In this document: piece by piece, positions 1 through 9,966 of the stretch
Position numbering within the stretch: position 1 is the first letter of the stretch
Layout: each line of letters begins with the position of its first letter
Assembly (NCBI GenBank): GCA_003667245.1
Contig: RCNN01000148.1
Coordinates: 1 to 64,000, forward strand
Direction of reading: 5' to 3'
DNA: 64,000 bases
From: Heterostelium multicystogenum
Taxonomy: Eukaryota > Evosea > Eumycetozoa > Acytosteliales > Acytosteliaceae
Program-made: the position numbers and the translations under genes
Notes under the pieces: model-generated
Databases searched by the model: none
Told to the model about the DNA's origin: nothing
The model's input: only the letters and a program-made list of their open reading frames with translations

Positions 1-1860
1 TTTGAGTAGAACTGCCTCTTCTTTCGACGAAAATCGATGCTGATGTGAGACATATCATCTCATTCTCTTTTGAGATCCCGAAAACATTCCGATCTTGATA
101 TTCTTGAACTCGATCAAGTGAATCCTCTGTTTGTCTGTTGTCTGAGATCGATACTGTCAGCATACATCGTCATTATATTCAAAAGTACAAATCACTAATC
201 ATAGTGAGACTTGGAGACAAAGATGGAGATTGCTCTGCCAAGAGTGTTCGAGCATTTCATCTTGTCACTTTGAACTCTTGTTGAATGCCGTCCAGTTTCC
301 AAATGAATATGCGATTGCTTAGTTCAAACATTCAGACAAGCTGTTCTCATCCTGATGAATAACATTATTTTGCATGACAGTTGCCTGAAATCTTGTCTTA
401 GAATGATTTCACAGAGTGGATTGATGTCGTCGTCCTTGATGAATTGTATGATTGCTGATCTGAAATCCCCAATGTCGAAACTTCCAGTTGAAGAGTCTTT
501 TGACCGAGAAGAGTATTTCTTCCTGGCCGACTGATTTGGAGTGTAAAGATGCGTTCCTTTGTCGAAGAATCTCAGTGCACCAGTGTATTACATCAGAGAG
601 ACAAAGCCTTGCGATCTTGACTCAATTGTTGAATCTGTGTGAGGTAGATCCTTCCCATTGGTCCTCCATCGAATTGATTTGTGTGAGATGAGTGCCTCGT
701 TGATAATGTCGCGACCAAGAGGATGACTGACTAAGTCCAGTGTCAATTGAGCTGGTAGAGTGTTGTGATCTGATATCTCCGGGAGAAGTCCAAAATGTAT
801 TGGTAAGGAGTAGATTAATGAATAACATAATAATCTACCTCCTAAGATCGAGATCTATACAACTATAGTCATCGAAGAGAGTAAGAGACCTTTACTGGGT
901 TTCTAGAGCAGCTGGTTATTCCTTGTTGAACCTATATCTACTGTTTTCACTTATGAAGTGATCGAAAATAGATGACTTTATGGTCTCTTGAAGTGGTGGA
1001 ACGATGAGATTGAGTCCAGCTCTGACATGAGTGTCTGTGAAGCCATAGATCGACGAGTACTTTGGCTCAAGAGTCAAATCGGTTGTGATGTCGAATCCAG
1101 ATGTGAACTCGAAGAGCTATGACACCAGTGATGAATGCGACAGTGTTGGTCTTGTCGAATGCTGACTTGAGTCGACTGAAGGACTCTTTGAAGCTGCTCT
1201 TGATCTGGGTAGTTGTGAATTGTTGAGGGATATGTCCAGAGATTGGTTGACACGAATTGCATCGTTGAGACTGACATCATATTCGTAAATGAGAACGTAA
1301 AGAGTGTGACCAGAGTGTAAACCGCTAATTTAAAAGAATCGAAGCTCTCCAAACAGTTGTTAGGTAAAACCTCGATCTGGATAATCTCTTCTGTCCTCTT
1401 GGATATGAGAAGATGCTGCTATTCCTCAATGAACTGCTTGACAGAACTGCTGTTGAAGTCTGTCTCAAATACTTTTTTTATTTTTAGTAAGAAATGATGA
1501 TAGCCTTGTTTCAATTTGTAGTCTTACCTCAAAGGTGGAGTTGGTATTCAAGCCAGAGAAGTCAAGATGAAGCACCATGAACTTGTTCCTCAAATCGGTT
1601 GGGTTCTTGCCAATGTCAAGCCTGCCTAACAACTCGGTGAATTGGTCTTTGTTGTTGATGTCGTAGTACTGATTGGTGGAGCATGTCGAGGAACAACATC
1701 TTGCCAAAGCGACGAGGACGAATGGAGAGGATTGCCTTTGCCTTCAGTGACTCAAAGTCTCTTATGTAGTTGCTGTTGTCAACGATGAACGAGCCGGCCG
1801 TTTAGAATACACTCCTGAAGTTGTCATCGACGTTGAGGAATTGAGGTTGCTATGAATCGA
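1..1860 (-). pseudogene. Decayed AAA-ATPase-like / PD-(D/E)XK nuclease family gene (off left edge)
   Basis: Reading the minus strand from about 1800 downwards gives, in changing frames, the ordered motifs of the Pfam 'AAA-ATPase_like' family. A strand with FIVDNSNYIRDF comes first, then a P-loop RPRRFGKM at about 1695-1720. Next come VLHLDFSGL (about 1540-1580), a Walker B-like LYVLIYEYD (about 1275-1305), FITGV, SGFDITTDLTLEPKYSS (about 1060-1110), LRFFDKGTHLYTPN (about 540-585) and IEFKN near 105-120. The last resembles the E-x-K of the PD-(D/E)XK nuclease found at the C terminus of this family. At least five frame changes and several stops separate the blocks. The P-loop Ser/Thr is Met and the Walker B 'IDEYD' Asp is Tyr, so loss of function goes beyond indels. 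A GTAAG-type donor near 1530 suggests an original intron. The family assignment is from motif order and was not searched. The 3' end lies outside the window. Confidence 0.72.
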
Positions 1861-2549
1861 ATGTCAGTTGTGAGGCCACAAGCAATCTATCGATTGGATT
1901 AATAATGTCTAACTAGTTCCGTATCTCTTTTAGCAATCTATCTTTAAATCTGACAAGTAGTGCAAGCTTCATTTCGAATAGGAGATTTGTCATGGTAGCT
2001 GAAAGAAGACTTGAATTCATAATATCCAATCTATATTCACTTATCTCGTCTGTGATGAGCGTGACATAGTAACCTGACCTACAAGTCAATACTCTGAGTC
2101 ACTCGTCTTGAATTGATTGGTGGGCTAGTCTGCTAAAGGTTACATTAATAACCAAATTAACTCTTAGTTATCTTTTAAAACAAATTAATAACAACTCTTT
2201 TAACTAGACTTCTTCAATGTTCAACTTACTAAGTCGTTTATCAAAGTAGTTGCTAACTGTTAATTCTTAATTATAACAAATTTTTACACTATGTAGCTAA
2301 AGCTGATGTTACTATAAACGAATTTATAAATAATTGAATCTACACAAGTATTGCTATAACCAAGTAATAACTGATTATCTTTATATCACTTGATAATAGC
2401 AATACTTGTTAGACAAAAAACAAGTAAACTGTGAAGTGGGGTGTGTGAAAAGTAAAAAAAATGAATTTTGAAACAAACAAGTGAAGTTGATCTAAAAATA
2501 CAAAGATATAATACAAGATTGATCTGGTGATCTACAAAACAATGTGTGA
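1861..2549. other. Intergenic, AT-rich, no gene seen
   Basis: There is no ORF with coding character. Apart from the 2344-2409 inverted repeat it holds only AT-rich runs and a TG-rich stretch (2432-2450). Confidence 0.6.
2344..2409. repeat. Perfect 14-bp inverted repeat (hairpin or short TIR pair)
   Basis: ACAAGTATTGCTAT at 2344-2357 is the exact reverse complement of ATAGCAATACTTGT at 2396-2409. A second 5-bp pairing lies inside it (CAAGT 2361-2365, ACTTG 2388-2392). It lies in gene-free AT-rich DNA between the decayed ATPase gene and an unidentified ORF. It could be a structured RNA, a MITE remnant or chance in AT-rich DNA, though 14 perfect bases is long for chance. Confidence 0.6.
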
Positions 2550-2894
2550 GTGGGTGATGCAAAGATTAGAAAATTGAAGGACTCTCTTAGCCACCATGAA
2601 CATCAAGTTCGGCAAACTTTGATGTTCATGGAGTTTCCCGGTGCCAACCACGCGGAGGTGGAGTCCGACTGGCACCACAGTGGCTTACACACTCGAGCCT
2701 CCAAAGACCAAGAGCATCTTTGTGAGTGTGTAACCATAAGAATCCAAGTCCCACTTGATTCCTATGTCAAGGTCGAAGATGTATATGAGCCGAGGTATCA
2801 AAGGAAACTGTCTCAATTAAATGCCGATTTAATGAGTACATATTCATCTTTCCATCACGGTCTAACCTCCCCTCCTGCAACTCAAGGATCTTAA
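2550..2894 (+). other. Unidentified ORF or gene remnant, 114 codons
   Basis: This open frame has a locally higher GC content than its surroundings, with embedded alternative frames that are also open for 30-40 codons. I do not recognise the product in any frame of either strand. The composition shift suggests it was, or derives from, coding sequence. The lack of a clear best frame and the absence of introns argue that it is a remnant rather than an active gene. It lies between hairpin-rich stretches. Confidence 0.2.
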
Positions 2895-3000
2895 GTTAGA
2901 CTAATTCCCAGTGATGTGGTGTTTGTCAAAGTATGTTATGACAAACACAAACAAGTATGAATAGTATTTTGCCAGGATCCTGATCCTCCTACGCCGAGAC

Positions 3001-3216
3001 ATGATCGATTGATTTAGAATCAATCATCATGTGACTCTACATCCACAATCAATTTGAACAGCTCGCTTCCATTCAAAATCGATTGTTGACCTTAGCCACG
3101 ACGGCCAGTAGTTTCTCTTTCGAGAAAATGAGATAGTCGCAAGTTCCCAACTCTATTGACTATCTCATTTGAGCAACATTATTCCTTAGTCACAGCTGTC
3201 GGAACCAATGTTGCTC
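3001..3216. repeat. Cluster of three adjacent hairpins
   Basis: Hairpin 1 is 3001-3030: GATTGATT/AATCAATC around TAG, extended by ATGAT/ATCAT past one bulged C. Hairpin 2 is AAATGAGATAGTC (3126-3138) with its exact complement at 3158-3170, 13 bp with a 19-base loop. Hairpin 3 starts on the next base: GAGCAACATT (3171-3180) with AATGTTGCTC (3207-3216). Head-to-tail perfect stems suggest a structured noncoding RNA or a foldback element. No family is recognised and the strand is unknown. Confidence 0.5.
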
Positions 3217-3342
3217 AATCTGCTGGACCGATTTCCCTTGGAGTTAATTTTGGAGAAAGAGAAGAAGAAAAATCTATTAATAGATACCTACCGAAACCGT
3301 CCAACCAACCACTATTCAATTTTAATATACTTCTATATATAC

Positions 3343-4548
3343 TTACAAATACATACTTACAATTATACTGATAATAATACAAAAATGTATTAAAAAGCCA
3401 CTTTCAACAATAAGATTCTCACAATCTTTTACCTCTGTAGACTCTGGTGTAACACTGTTGGACTCCGATCTTACTCTATGACTTTTAAACTGCTGTTTGG
3501 CCTATATTCAAAAAAGATTAATTAATATATATACTTTAGATTTGTTATTTAAATTTATAATACTTTTGATGAAATGGTGTCTTGGACAAATCTATTGTTG
3601 ATGGTTGGTACATCTAAGATTCTTTTGTTGACTCTTGCCAAAGTAGTTTCTAATCTATCCATAGGTACACTAGGTTTATGTTTCTTGCCCTATACAAATA
3701 ACAGATATATTAATTAACAATTTAGAATTATTTTAACACTCTCTATTACCATTGATGATATCGTGTCTTGGACAAATCTGTTTTTGATGGTTGGTACAAC
3801 TAACGTTCTTTTAGTCACTCTTTCCAGAGGTTTCTTTTCTTGATCCAAAGATTTAATCCTAGGTTGTTTCTTGGCCTTTTAAACTTCCAATTAATATTAT
3901 TTAAGTATTGTATTATAATATACATACGCCAGATGAAATTGTATGATTTATGAATCTGTTGTTGATGGATGGTACCTTTAACGTTCTTTTAGTCAGTCTT
4001 TCCAGTGGCTTATTTTCTTGATCCAAATCTTCACTTGGAATATGCTTGGCCTGTATTTATCTAATTAATAAATAATTATTAATATTAATAATCTACATAC
4101 GTTTGATGAAACTGTAGGATTCATAAATCTTTTGTTGATGCTTGGTACAGCTAACTCTCTATGGGCAACTCTTTCCAGAGGTTTATTTCCTTGATCCAAA
4201 CCTTTTTTTGGAATCTGTTTGGCCTTTAAATATTGATTAATAATTTAAATTAATAATTAAAAAGTATTTTCACTAACATACCAGTGATGAAACTGTTGGA
4301 TTTATATAATGTTCCATAATGTTTGGAAAAGATATCTTTCTTCTAATGACATTTGGCAACATGACTGGAGCAATTGGTGTACTATTTTTACAAATCTTTG
4401 CCTTCGAAGATTCTGTTGGCATCATGAAAAGTCTATATTGTTGTTGAAGTGGCTGTTGTTGTGGTTGTTTCACTTTGGTTACAAGTGAAAAATCTACATT
4501 CTCTAATTTAGTAATACTAGCGTTGTATCTTGACTCTTGGAGAGCCAT
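3343..4548 (-). CDS. Repeat-per-exon protein, six exons, about 307 residues
   Basis: Six phase-0 exons can be laid out with clean GT-AG borders: 4548-4282, 4223-4101, 4050-3928, 3875-3750, 3689-3564 and 3501-3343 (TAA). Exon lengths are 267, 123, 123, 126, 126 and 159 bases, and the introns are 50-62 bases. Exons 2-5 each encode one 41-42-residue unit. Each unit starts with AKQ/AKH/AKK/GKK and ends in a core such as ERVTKRTLVVPTIKNRF followed by xxxTISS. The end of exon 1 carries a fifth, degenerate copy (PNVIRRKISFPNIMEHYI then NPTVSS), and exon 6 starts like a unit but diverges. The N terminus has a Gln-rich stretch. The C terminus ends in about 18 hydrophobic residues (GFLIHFCIIISIIV), possibly a tail anchor. 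The product is basic overall and I recognise no family. The frame is fully intact, unlike many neighbours. Confidence 0.75.
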
Positions 4549-4912
4549 GCTTTTACTATAATATTTGTGTATATTAAATAATTATTCATATTTATTACTC
4601 TTGTAAAAATAATTGATAATTAAATCTGTAAATAAAGATAAATCTAAAATTAATACTGTAGATAATAAAAGATATTATTAAATAATTTGTTTAATTCTAT
4701 CTTAAAACTAAAATGAGTTTAGTTTAGAGTTTATATATCAAAGCAGCTTGTAATTTTTAATTCAAATTCAAATTGGATTACCGTTATAATATTTAAACAT
4801 CAAGTATATTTTATCATGATGAAGTTGTTGTTGAATTCGGTAACAGTTTTAGCATTGTTATATTTGCAACATATTCCAATCTGAGAACATTGGTATTTTA
4901 TTAAAATGAAAT

Positions 4913-5288
4913 TCAAACTATTGAAACATACAAATTTTTCTTAAATATATATTTCTTTGCACATATCCAATTATCATCACAATCAGCAGGTGATGTGATC
5001 GTGGTGAAATGGAAAGAGAAATACCCATAGTCTGTTTGTGTTGATAGCTGAATATCATTAAACCTATCTATGAATCTTGTATGATGTTAAAACCTTACTG
5101 TGGAGGACGACTAAGTGATGTTTGCTGAGAGCTATCCACTTTGAATTTTGAATATTGTATAATTGTTCACACAATGAAAATAGATGATTGAGATTTACTG
5201 TGATTCTATGATGCGACTCTATTGAGACTTCCATAATTGTGACAAAAATGAATGCTATTGATATTAATAGAAAAATTAGTTTCATCAT
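4913..5288 (-). CDS. Small putative secreted protein, two exons
   Basis: The ORF starts MMKLIFLLISIAFIFVTIM, a typical signal peptide, at 5288. Exon 1 is open to a GTAAGG donor near 5094. If spliced to an acceptor TAG just before the AATAGGTTTAATG-type segment (intron only about 30 bases), the frame continues as NRFNDIQLSTQTDYGYF and a tail with two Cys to a TGA at 4913. The total is about 115 residues. No family is recognised. The start and signal peptide are convincing, but the very short intron is the weak point, and the region could be a decaying member of a secreted-protein family. Confidence 0.4.
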
Positions 5289-6530
5289 GAAGCATAGCTT
5301 TACTTTAAATTTAGTTACCTAAAACCTTGGTAAATACTGATTATCATTGAAGCAGATCATCGTTTGATGAAAATTTTGAAGTGGATTGATTTGTGAACAG
5401 TACTAAGAAATCATATCATTGACACCGTTGTTGAATAAATTCCTATTGAAAGCAATGATAGTTTTAGATCCAAACTCTACTAATTGTACTCATTGTGAGG
5501 ACCAATTGAAGTTCTTCAGTTGTGGCATAAATGTCAAGTAAAGAGTCTCTACTAACGATTGTACCAGAGAGAATAGATAATCATTTGACGGAGTCCAGCC
5601 AGTGAACTTTTAAATACCTGATGCCAATTCTCGATTGAATAATTATGATATCTTTAATAGTCTAAAGAATACATTTTTGTAGTGAAAGAATAATGTTGGA
5701 GTTTGGATCCAAAGTTAGATTTTTCGACCTGTTATATATCATTAGTAAGAGACAGTGAAACTCTGTAGATGTTAAGGGTAACATACCTAATGAAATTGAC
5801 CGGTCCTGATCAACTTGAAGAAGAGTTGTAAATTTCTTGGTCATTTCGTTGTGTTGTCACTGTTTGAAAGAATTTGCTATTGCTATATTTGAACTTTTAC
5901 CAATGAATATGAGTGATTGTTGCATTAACTATGTCATAGATGACAATTCTTAGCTGATTTGTGATGTAAAAAGAAGCTCATCCAAAATGTAGCATTAACA
6001 ACATTTACCACAAGAAACCTATGGATGTATAGAGAAGCTTGGTAATTATGGTCTAGAATAGAGACATAATTTTACAAGGCATTTGTTCGACAATCAAACA
6101 AACGATTGAAGGTTAAGTCTTTTAATGATCTATGTTTATATGTGAGAGAACCATCGTATAAATCAAAACAAAAGAAATCAAAAACAACTAATTTGCTCAT
6201 GAAAACTAAATTTCCATACATAACTGCTTGATATTTTGGATTTCTTGAGAGAGTCCACCAATAAGTCCATGAAAATGCCAGTTAATATAGATCAAATTCT
6301 CAACCACCAATTTCGAAATTAATATGGCAAAATTCCAAAAAACACCACAAAATGTTGCTGATGTTAGAAAAATAACAAAGAAAAACAATTGATGCTGGGA
6401 ATTCAACACAACAAAGTCGAAATTAATATGGTAAAAATGAAAAAATTTGGTTGTGTTGGATTATTGCCTATTTTAATTGGCATTTTCATCATCAAGAATG
6501 TAATTTTATTGATGAAGATTTTCATTCTAT
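5289..6530. other. Intergenic; possible decayed secreted-protein copies
   Basis: Only short open frames occur. A 60-codon minus-strand frame at 5662-5844 contains a GTATGT donor and an ACAG acceptor, and a hydrophobic minus-strand frame at 6206-6409 has no ATG. Neither gives a convincing gene. Stop-dense frames with coding-like codons suggest remnants. Confidence 0.35.
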
Positions 6531-6983
6531 TTATGACGATGCACAACCATGACCTTCGAGTGTGAATGGACATTCAAAACATGTTGGACAGGTATAGCAA
6601 TAAACTCTAATTGCGGGTGTTGCACCAATTGGAACTTTAAACGATAGATTGTCAAAATTCATATTATATGCACTGGTTTGGGTTTCAATAGTTGTAAATA
6701 GAAAGTCAGTAGTTTTATATCCGACATCGGTTTTGTATTGAACAGCATTGTAAATTTGATTCACTATTGTTAAGTTTGCAGTATAAATGTAGGGTGTTGT
6801 TGCTTCGATATCATTCATCAGATACTCGGTCACTGGAATGAATGATATGATAGTTGCAGAAAAATTGTGATTATAGCTATAGCACTCTGAACCATCTATA
6901 TTGAAGCTAGGATGTTGGTACACTTCCAAAGAGATAACTACTTTTAAAAATATAATTATTGTTAAAATTGTAACTCTATTCAT
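6531..6983 (-). CDS. Secreted protein with Cys-rich C terminus, 150 residues
   Basis: This intact single-exon frame begins with a signal peptide (MNRVTILTIIIFLKVVISLE, cleavage probably after the Ser/Leu region). About 110 residues follow with several N-x-S/T sites, such as NFS, NLT and NLS, consistent with a secreted or surface glycoprotein. The tail clusters Cys residues (CYTCPTCFECPF, then GHGCASS), probably forming disulfides. It is separated from the next genes by long AT-rich gaps, so no operon-like or divergent partner is evident. I do not recognise the family. The ATG at 6983 is preceded by an A-rich stretch, as is usual for dictyostelid starts. Confidence 0.6.
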   Translation of the reverse strand: MNRVTILTIIIFLKVVISLEVYQHPSFNIDGSECYSYNHNFSATIISFIPVTEYLMNDIEATTPYIYTANLTIVNQIYNAVQYKTDVGYKTTDFLFTTIETQTSAYNMNFDNLSFKVPIGATPAIRVYCYTCPTCFECPFTLEGHGCASS

Positions 6984-7050
6984 TTATAAAATAGTAATAG
7001 TAATAAAAAAGTAATTATTAAACAATAACAAAAAATATTGAGGTGAAGAT

Positions 7051-7268
7051 AGCTCTCAACAACCAAATCAATATTTAAAAAGATCTTTTTTGTGCCTCTT
7101 CTTAGCAACGGAAAAGAAAATTCTTATCCCTCAATTGTGAATTTTCTAATGATTTTCACCTTCTATTTGAGGGAGTGCGTTGTTGAGAGCTGCCTCCACC
7201 ATTATGGACTCTTCTCAAGTGGAAACTAGAAATTACAATTGTTGGTGAGAGCCTCCCTTACAAGGGAG
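7051..7268. repeat. Inverted-repeat region with interleaved (pseudoknot-like) stems
   Basis: An outer perfect 13-bp pair AGCTCTCAACAAC (7051-7063) / GTTGTTGAGAGCT (7179-7191) encloses two 8-bp pairs. These are GAAAATTC (7116-7123) / GAATTTTC (7139-7146) and TCCCTCAA (7127-7134) / TTGAGGGA (7167-7174). The inner pairs cross each other, so both can form only as a pseudoknot. A further hairpin CTCCCTT/AAGGGAG lies at 7253-7268. No protein frame runs through. A structured noncoding RNA or a foldback mobile element are the main options, and the strand is unknown. Confidence 0.5.
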
Positions 7269-7535
7269 ACTAAAAGAATTATATTATTCTTGTACAGATT
7301 AATTCCAATCGAATCTACCATTAGGTTGAAATACAATTACAAACTTTAATATTTTTAACAATATAAATATTTATTGTTGATGTTATTTATATAGCATTAA
7401 ATAGGTGGTTTATTTTATTTTATTTTTTTGCGATAGTTCTCATCTTTTAAACATCATTACTATTACCAGGACTATTGTTGGTATCAACATGATTTTGTTC
7501 GCTTGATACACTCATTGTCAATTGATCATTTGAAA

Positions 7536-8275
7536 TCATATTGCTGTTACTTCTAACCAACATATTGCTGTTTGATCTAGTGATAGTTCTGAGCTATTTG
7601 ATACCTCAGGTGGTTGTTGTGATACGGCTCGGTTTTCGAAATCCTCATCATTAAACTGAGTCAGTTTTCCGTCACTGGTATTTTTGCCACGTGATCCAGC
7701 ACTTCGGTTGTTCTTATCTCTTCTGTTGAAAACGTTTGATGTGTTGGGGCCATAGAGATAAATTCTGAGGAACTTTGGCAAAAATAGAATACTCAACGAA
7801 ATTGTTGTAATAAAAAGTACAGCAGAACATATGATTGTGGTTTTATTATTAACTGACTGAGGAGATATCATCAAGCTGATCACTACAAATATTGAGAAAA
7901 AACCAACGTATAATGTATTTGCTATCGGCTTACTTTCATTAAACTCTTCGATATCAACCGTTCTGATCTTCCATGACACGAAAACACCGGTTGCCATCAA
8001 TACTGCAAAGACACCAAGTAATACATAAAGAACAATCGATGATGTTTTTCCAACTATACAAATGTTAGCATATTCATATTTGTTTAGGTCTCCAGCATCC
8101 TCTGAAGTCCAATCCACTTGAACCATTCTAATGTTTCCAACAGAAGGTGCAGTCATCAGTGATAACAGAACAACTACAATGGCAATGATACCTGCGACCC
8201 ATGGCATGAGTTAGAGGTTGGTAACTTTAACAACCCTAAGCTCAGAGTTATCAAAAATCATCCAAATTCTAATAC
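7536..8275 (-). pseudogene. 5'-truncated Grl-type class C GPCR (end of TM3 to tail)
   Basis: The minus-strand frame from 8207 encodes TM4 (WVAGIIAIVVVLLSLMTAP), an extracellular loop with a Cys, TM5 (SIVLYVLLGVFAVLMATGVF), and the family-typical cytoplasmic WKIR...EFNESKPIANTLY. TM6, TM7 and a Ser/Asn-rich tail follow. This is the pattern of dictyostelid GABA-B-like Grl receptors. The same frame upstream reads RIWMIFDNSELRVVKVTN, the conserved segment between TM3 and TM4, then a TAA just before LMPWV. No TM1-TM3 or ligand-binding domain exists upstream. Homology stops near 8275, where a different gene's frame ends. Truncation plus an in-frame stop indicate a pseudogene fragment. An assembly break is the alternative. 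Confidence 0.65.
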
Positions 8276-9085
8276 CGATTCGTCTGGGTTGGTTGTAAAA
8301 TTGATGGCCCATGCTTCATTTGATTTGGCAATTGGTTGATAATAATCTGATGTTCTTCAAGAATACCAGTGTGATTAACAGGAGCAACAAGTTCAAGAAG
8401 GAAAGTCCACGGAGGTGTGTTTGAGCGATCTGTTATCTTTAGATTATATCTCTTTTCATTGCTGTTTGGAATTGGAACATTGATGTTTGTTGAGATAGTG
8501 ACTATTGACGGAGCCCATCTTTGAAATATTGATATAATATCAGTGTGGTAGACACTCTCACATGGAACCAAAATACCATCTGGCGATGGCTTGCTTGAAT
8601 GGATTGTTGCTTGCAGAAAATGATCAGGGTAAAATTTTTTGACTATTGAACATATAAGAAAAGGAATGTCGACCCCATTCCTGGAGATTGGGAACGGTTT
8701 TTTGGGTGAACTCTGAAAGACAGATCTCTGTGATGAACGAAAATAGCAATTGATGGATTGCGGGTGACTTAATATTGTAACCATTAGTTCCAATTTCTGC
8801 TAATCCTTCAGAAACTAGCATAATTAAAATATCTTCATCACCATGGAGGCGGATTTGGTTTGGTGAATAATTGAGGACCATTAAAATTATGTTTAACATC
8901 TTTTCATGTTGCTTTGAAGAAGGGAAGTCACCATATTTTATAATTTCCCTGATTCGACTGGTTGTACCATATGATTTCATTGTTTCAGTTAGCTCAGGCG
9001 TCTTATTGTTCCACCCTTTCCATGTGACTGTCTTTCCAGGACTTGACAATTGTTCATCAAGAAATTTTCCAAATAAAACTTTCTG
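8269..9085 (-). CDS. Unrecognised protein split by one frameshift
   Basis: Two overlapping minus-strand frames form one probable protein. The 5' part (9049 to about 8640) contains TVTWKGWNNKTPELTETMK and an alpha-helical region. It is open upstream of 9049 without an ATG as far as about 9085. The 3' part (about 8640 to 8269) has PSIVTISTNINVPIPNS and a beta-rich segment. They switch frame near an A6T4 run (about 8633-8642), a likely indel site. The total is about 265 residues. No signal peptide or membrane segment is seen and I do not recognise the family. The 3' end abuts the truncated GPCR with almost no gap, which may mark a rearrangement junction. A true start codon was not found, so the gene may also be 5'-incomplete. 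Confidence 0.4.
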
Positions 9086-9089
9086 ATTA

Positions 9090-9966
9090 ATTCTAACTTA
9101 CACCCAATTTGTCTTATTTAACCAATTAAGTTTGTAATAACTTCAATCATACATATTGGTTTAATCTTCCGATAGTTCACAATAACTTGATTGTCTTATT
9201 TAAGGCGGTATGATACACATATTTTATTGGTAAATATCCACATTTTTAATTAAATTAATGACTATGAACCATAGTAACACCACAACAAATTTTGGAATAA
9301 TGATCCATCCTCTCCCTTAAGTCTTAATCATCAATACCATCTATATTAAATACTACTATTTATAAATGTTATTAAACAAGAACTAATCCATTTGGAGTAA
9401 TTACCAACTTTCTCTTACAAACAACTGTAGTTTGATGATTCAACCTCTTACAATAAACTCAATTAGTAATAAAACCTATTTAGAAGTACAAAAAAACAAT
9501 CACAATAAACTTTACAGAATTCTAACTTGTCCCTCACTTTTTTCAAGATTATCACAACCAATCTATCAGATTTCAATGCTTTCTTTCTGCATTTATCTAA
9601 TATACTATTATCAAGAAGGTAAATTAGTGATAGAGATCCACTATATCTAGAGAGCAAAGAAGTATTAGAGAGAAGAGAGAAAGAGAGAGACTAAGAAAAT
9701 CAAGTAGATTAGATTGAAACTAAATAATGCTGTAACAGTCAATACTAACTGAGAAAAATAATTTATATCTTGTGATAGTTACTTTCTAGAATTCAACAAC
9801 ACTTTTACAAAGCTAAGAAATTAAATTGAACTGCAAACCTATAAAACCAAAACTAATAAATAGAAAGCTATCAACTATTAATACGAAAGATAATTTGAAT
9901 GACTATTATTATACAATATCTTTATTTAAAGATCTAGATTTAAAATATAATATAGATTAATAGAAT
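9090..9966. other. Intergenic, AT-rich
   Basis: No gene is seen. It contains a GA-rich run (9655-9691), which lies downstream of the minus-strand pirin gene. Confidence 0.6.

Noticed and set aside
2550..2894. Retrotransposon fragment (TRE or DIRS type)
   Set aside because: No reverse transcriptase, integrase or tyrosine-recombinase motifs could be found in any frame.
6206..6409. Hydrophobic minus-strand ORF resembling a signal peptide
   Set aside because: It has no ATG start and lies in stop-dense AT-rich DNA.
7241..7268. Candidate dictyostelid class I small RNA
   Set aside because: Only part of the known conserved motif (CCTTACA) is present and the expected pairing of the ends is not seen; kept only as a generic structured region.
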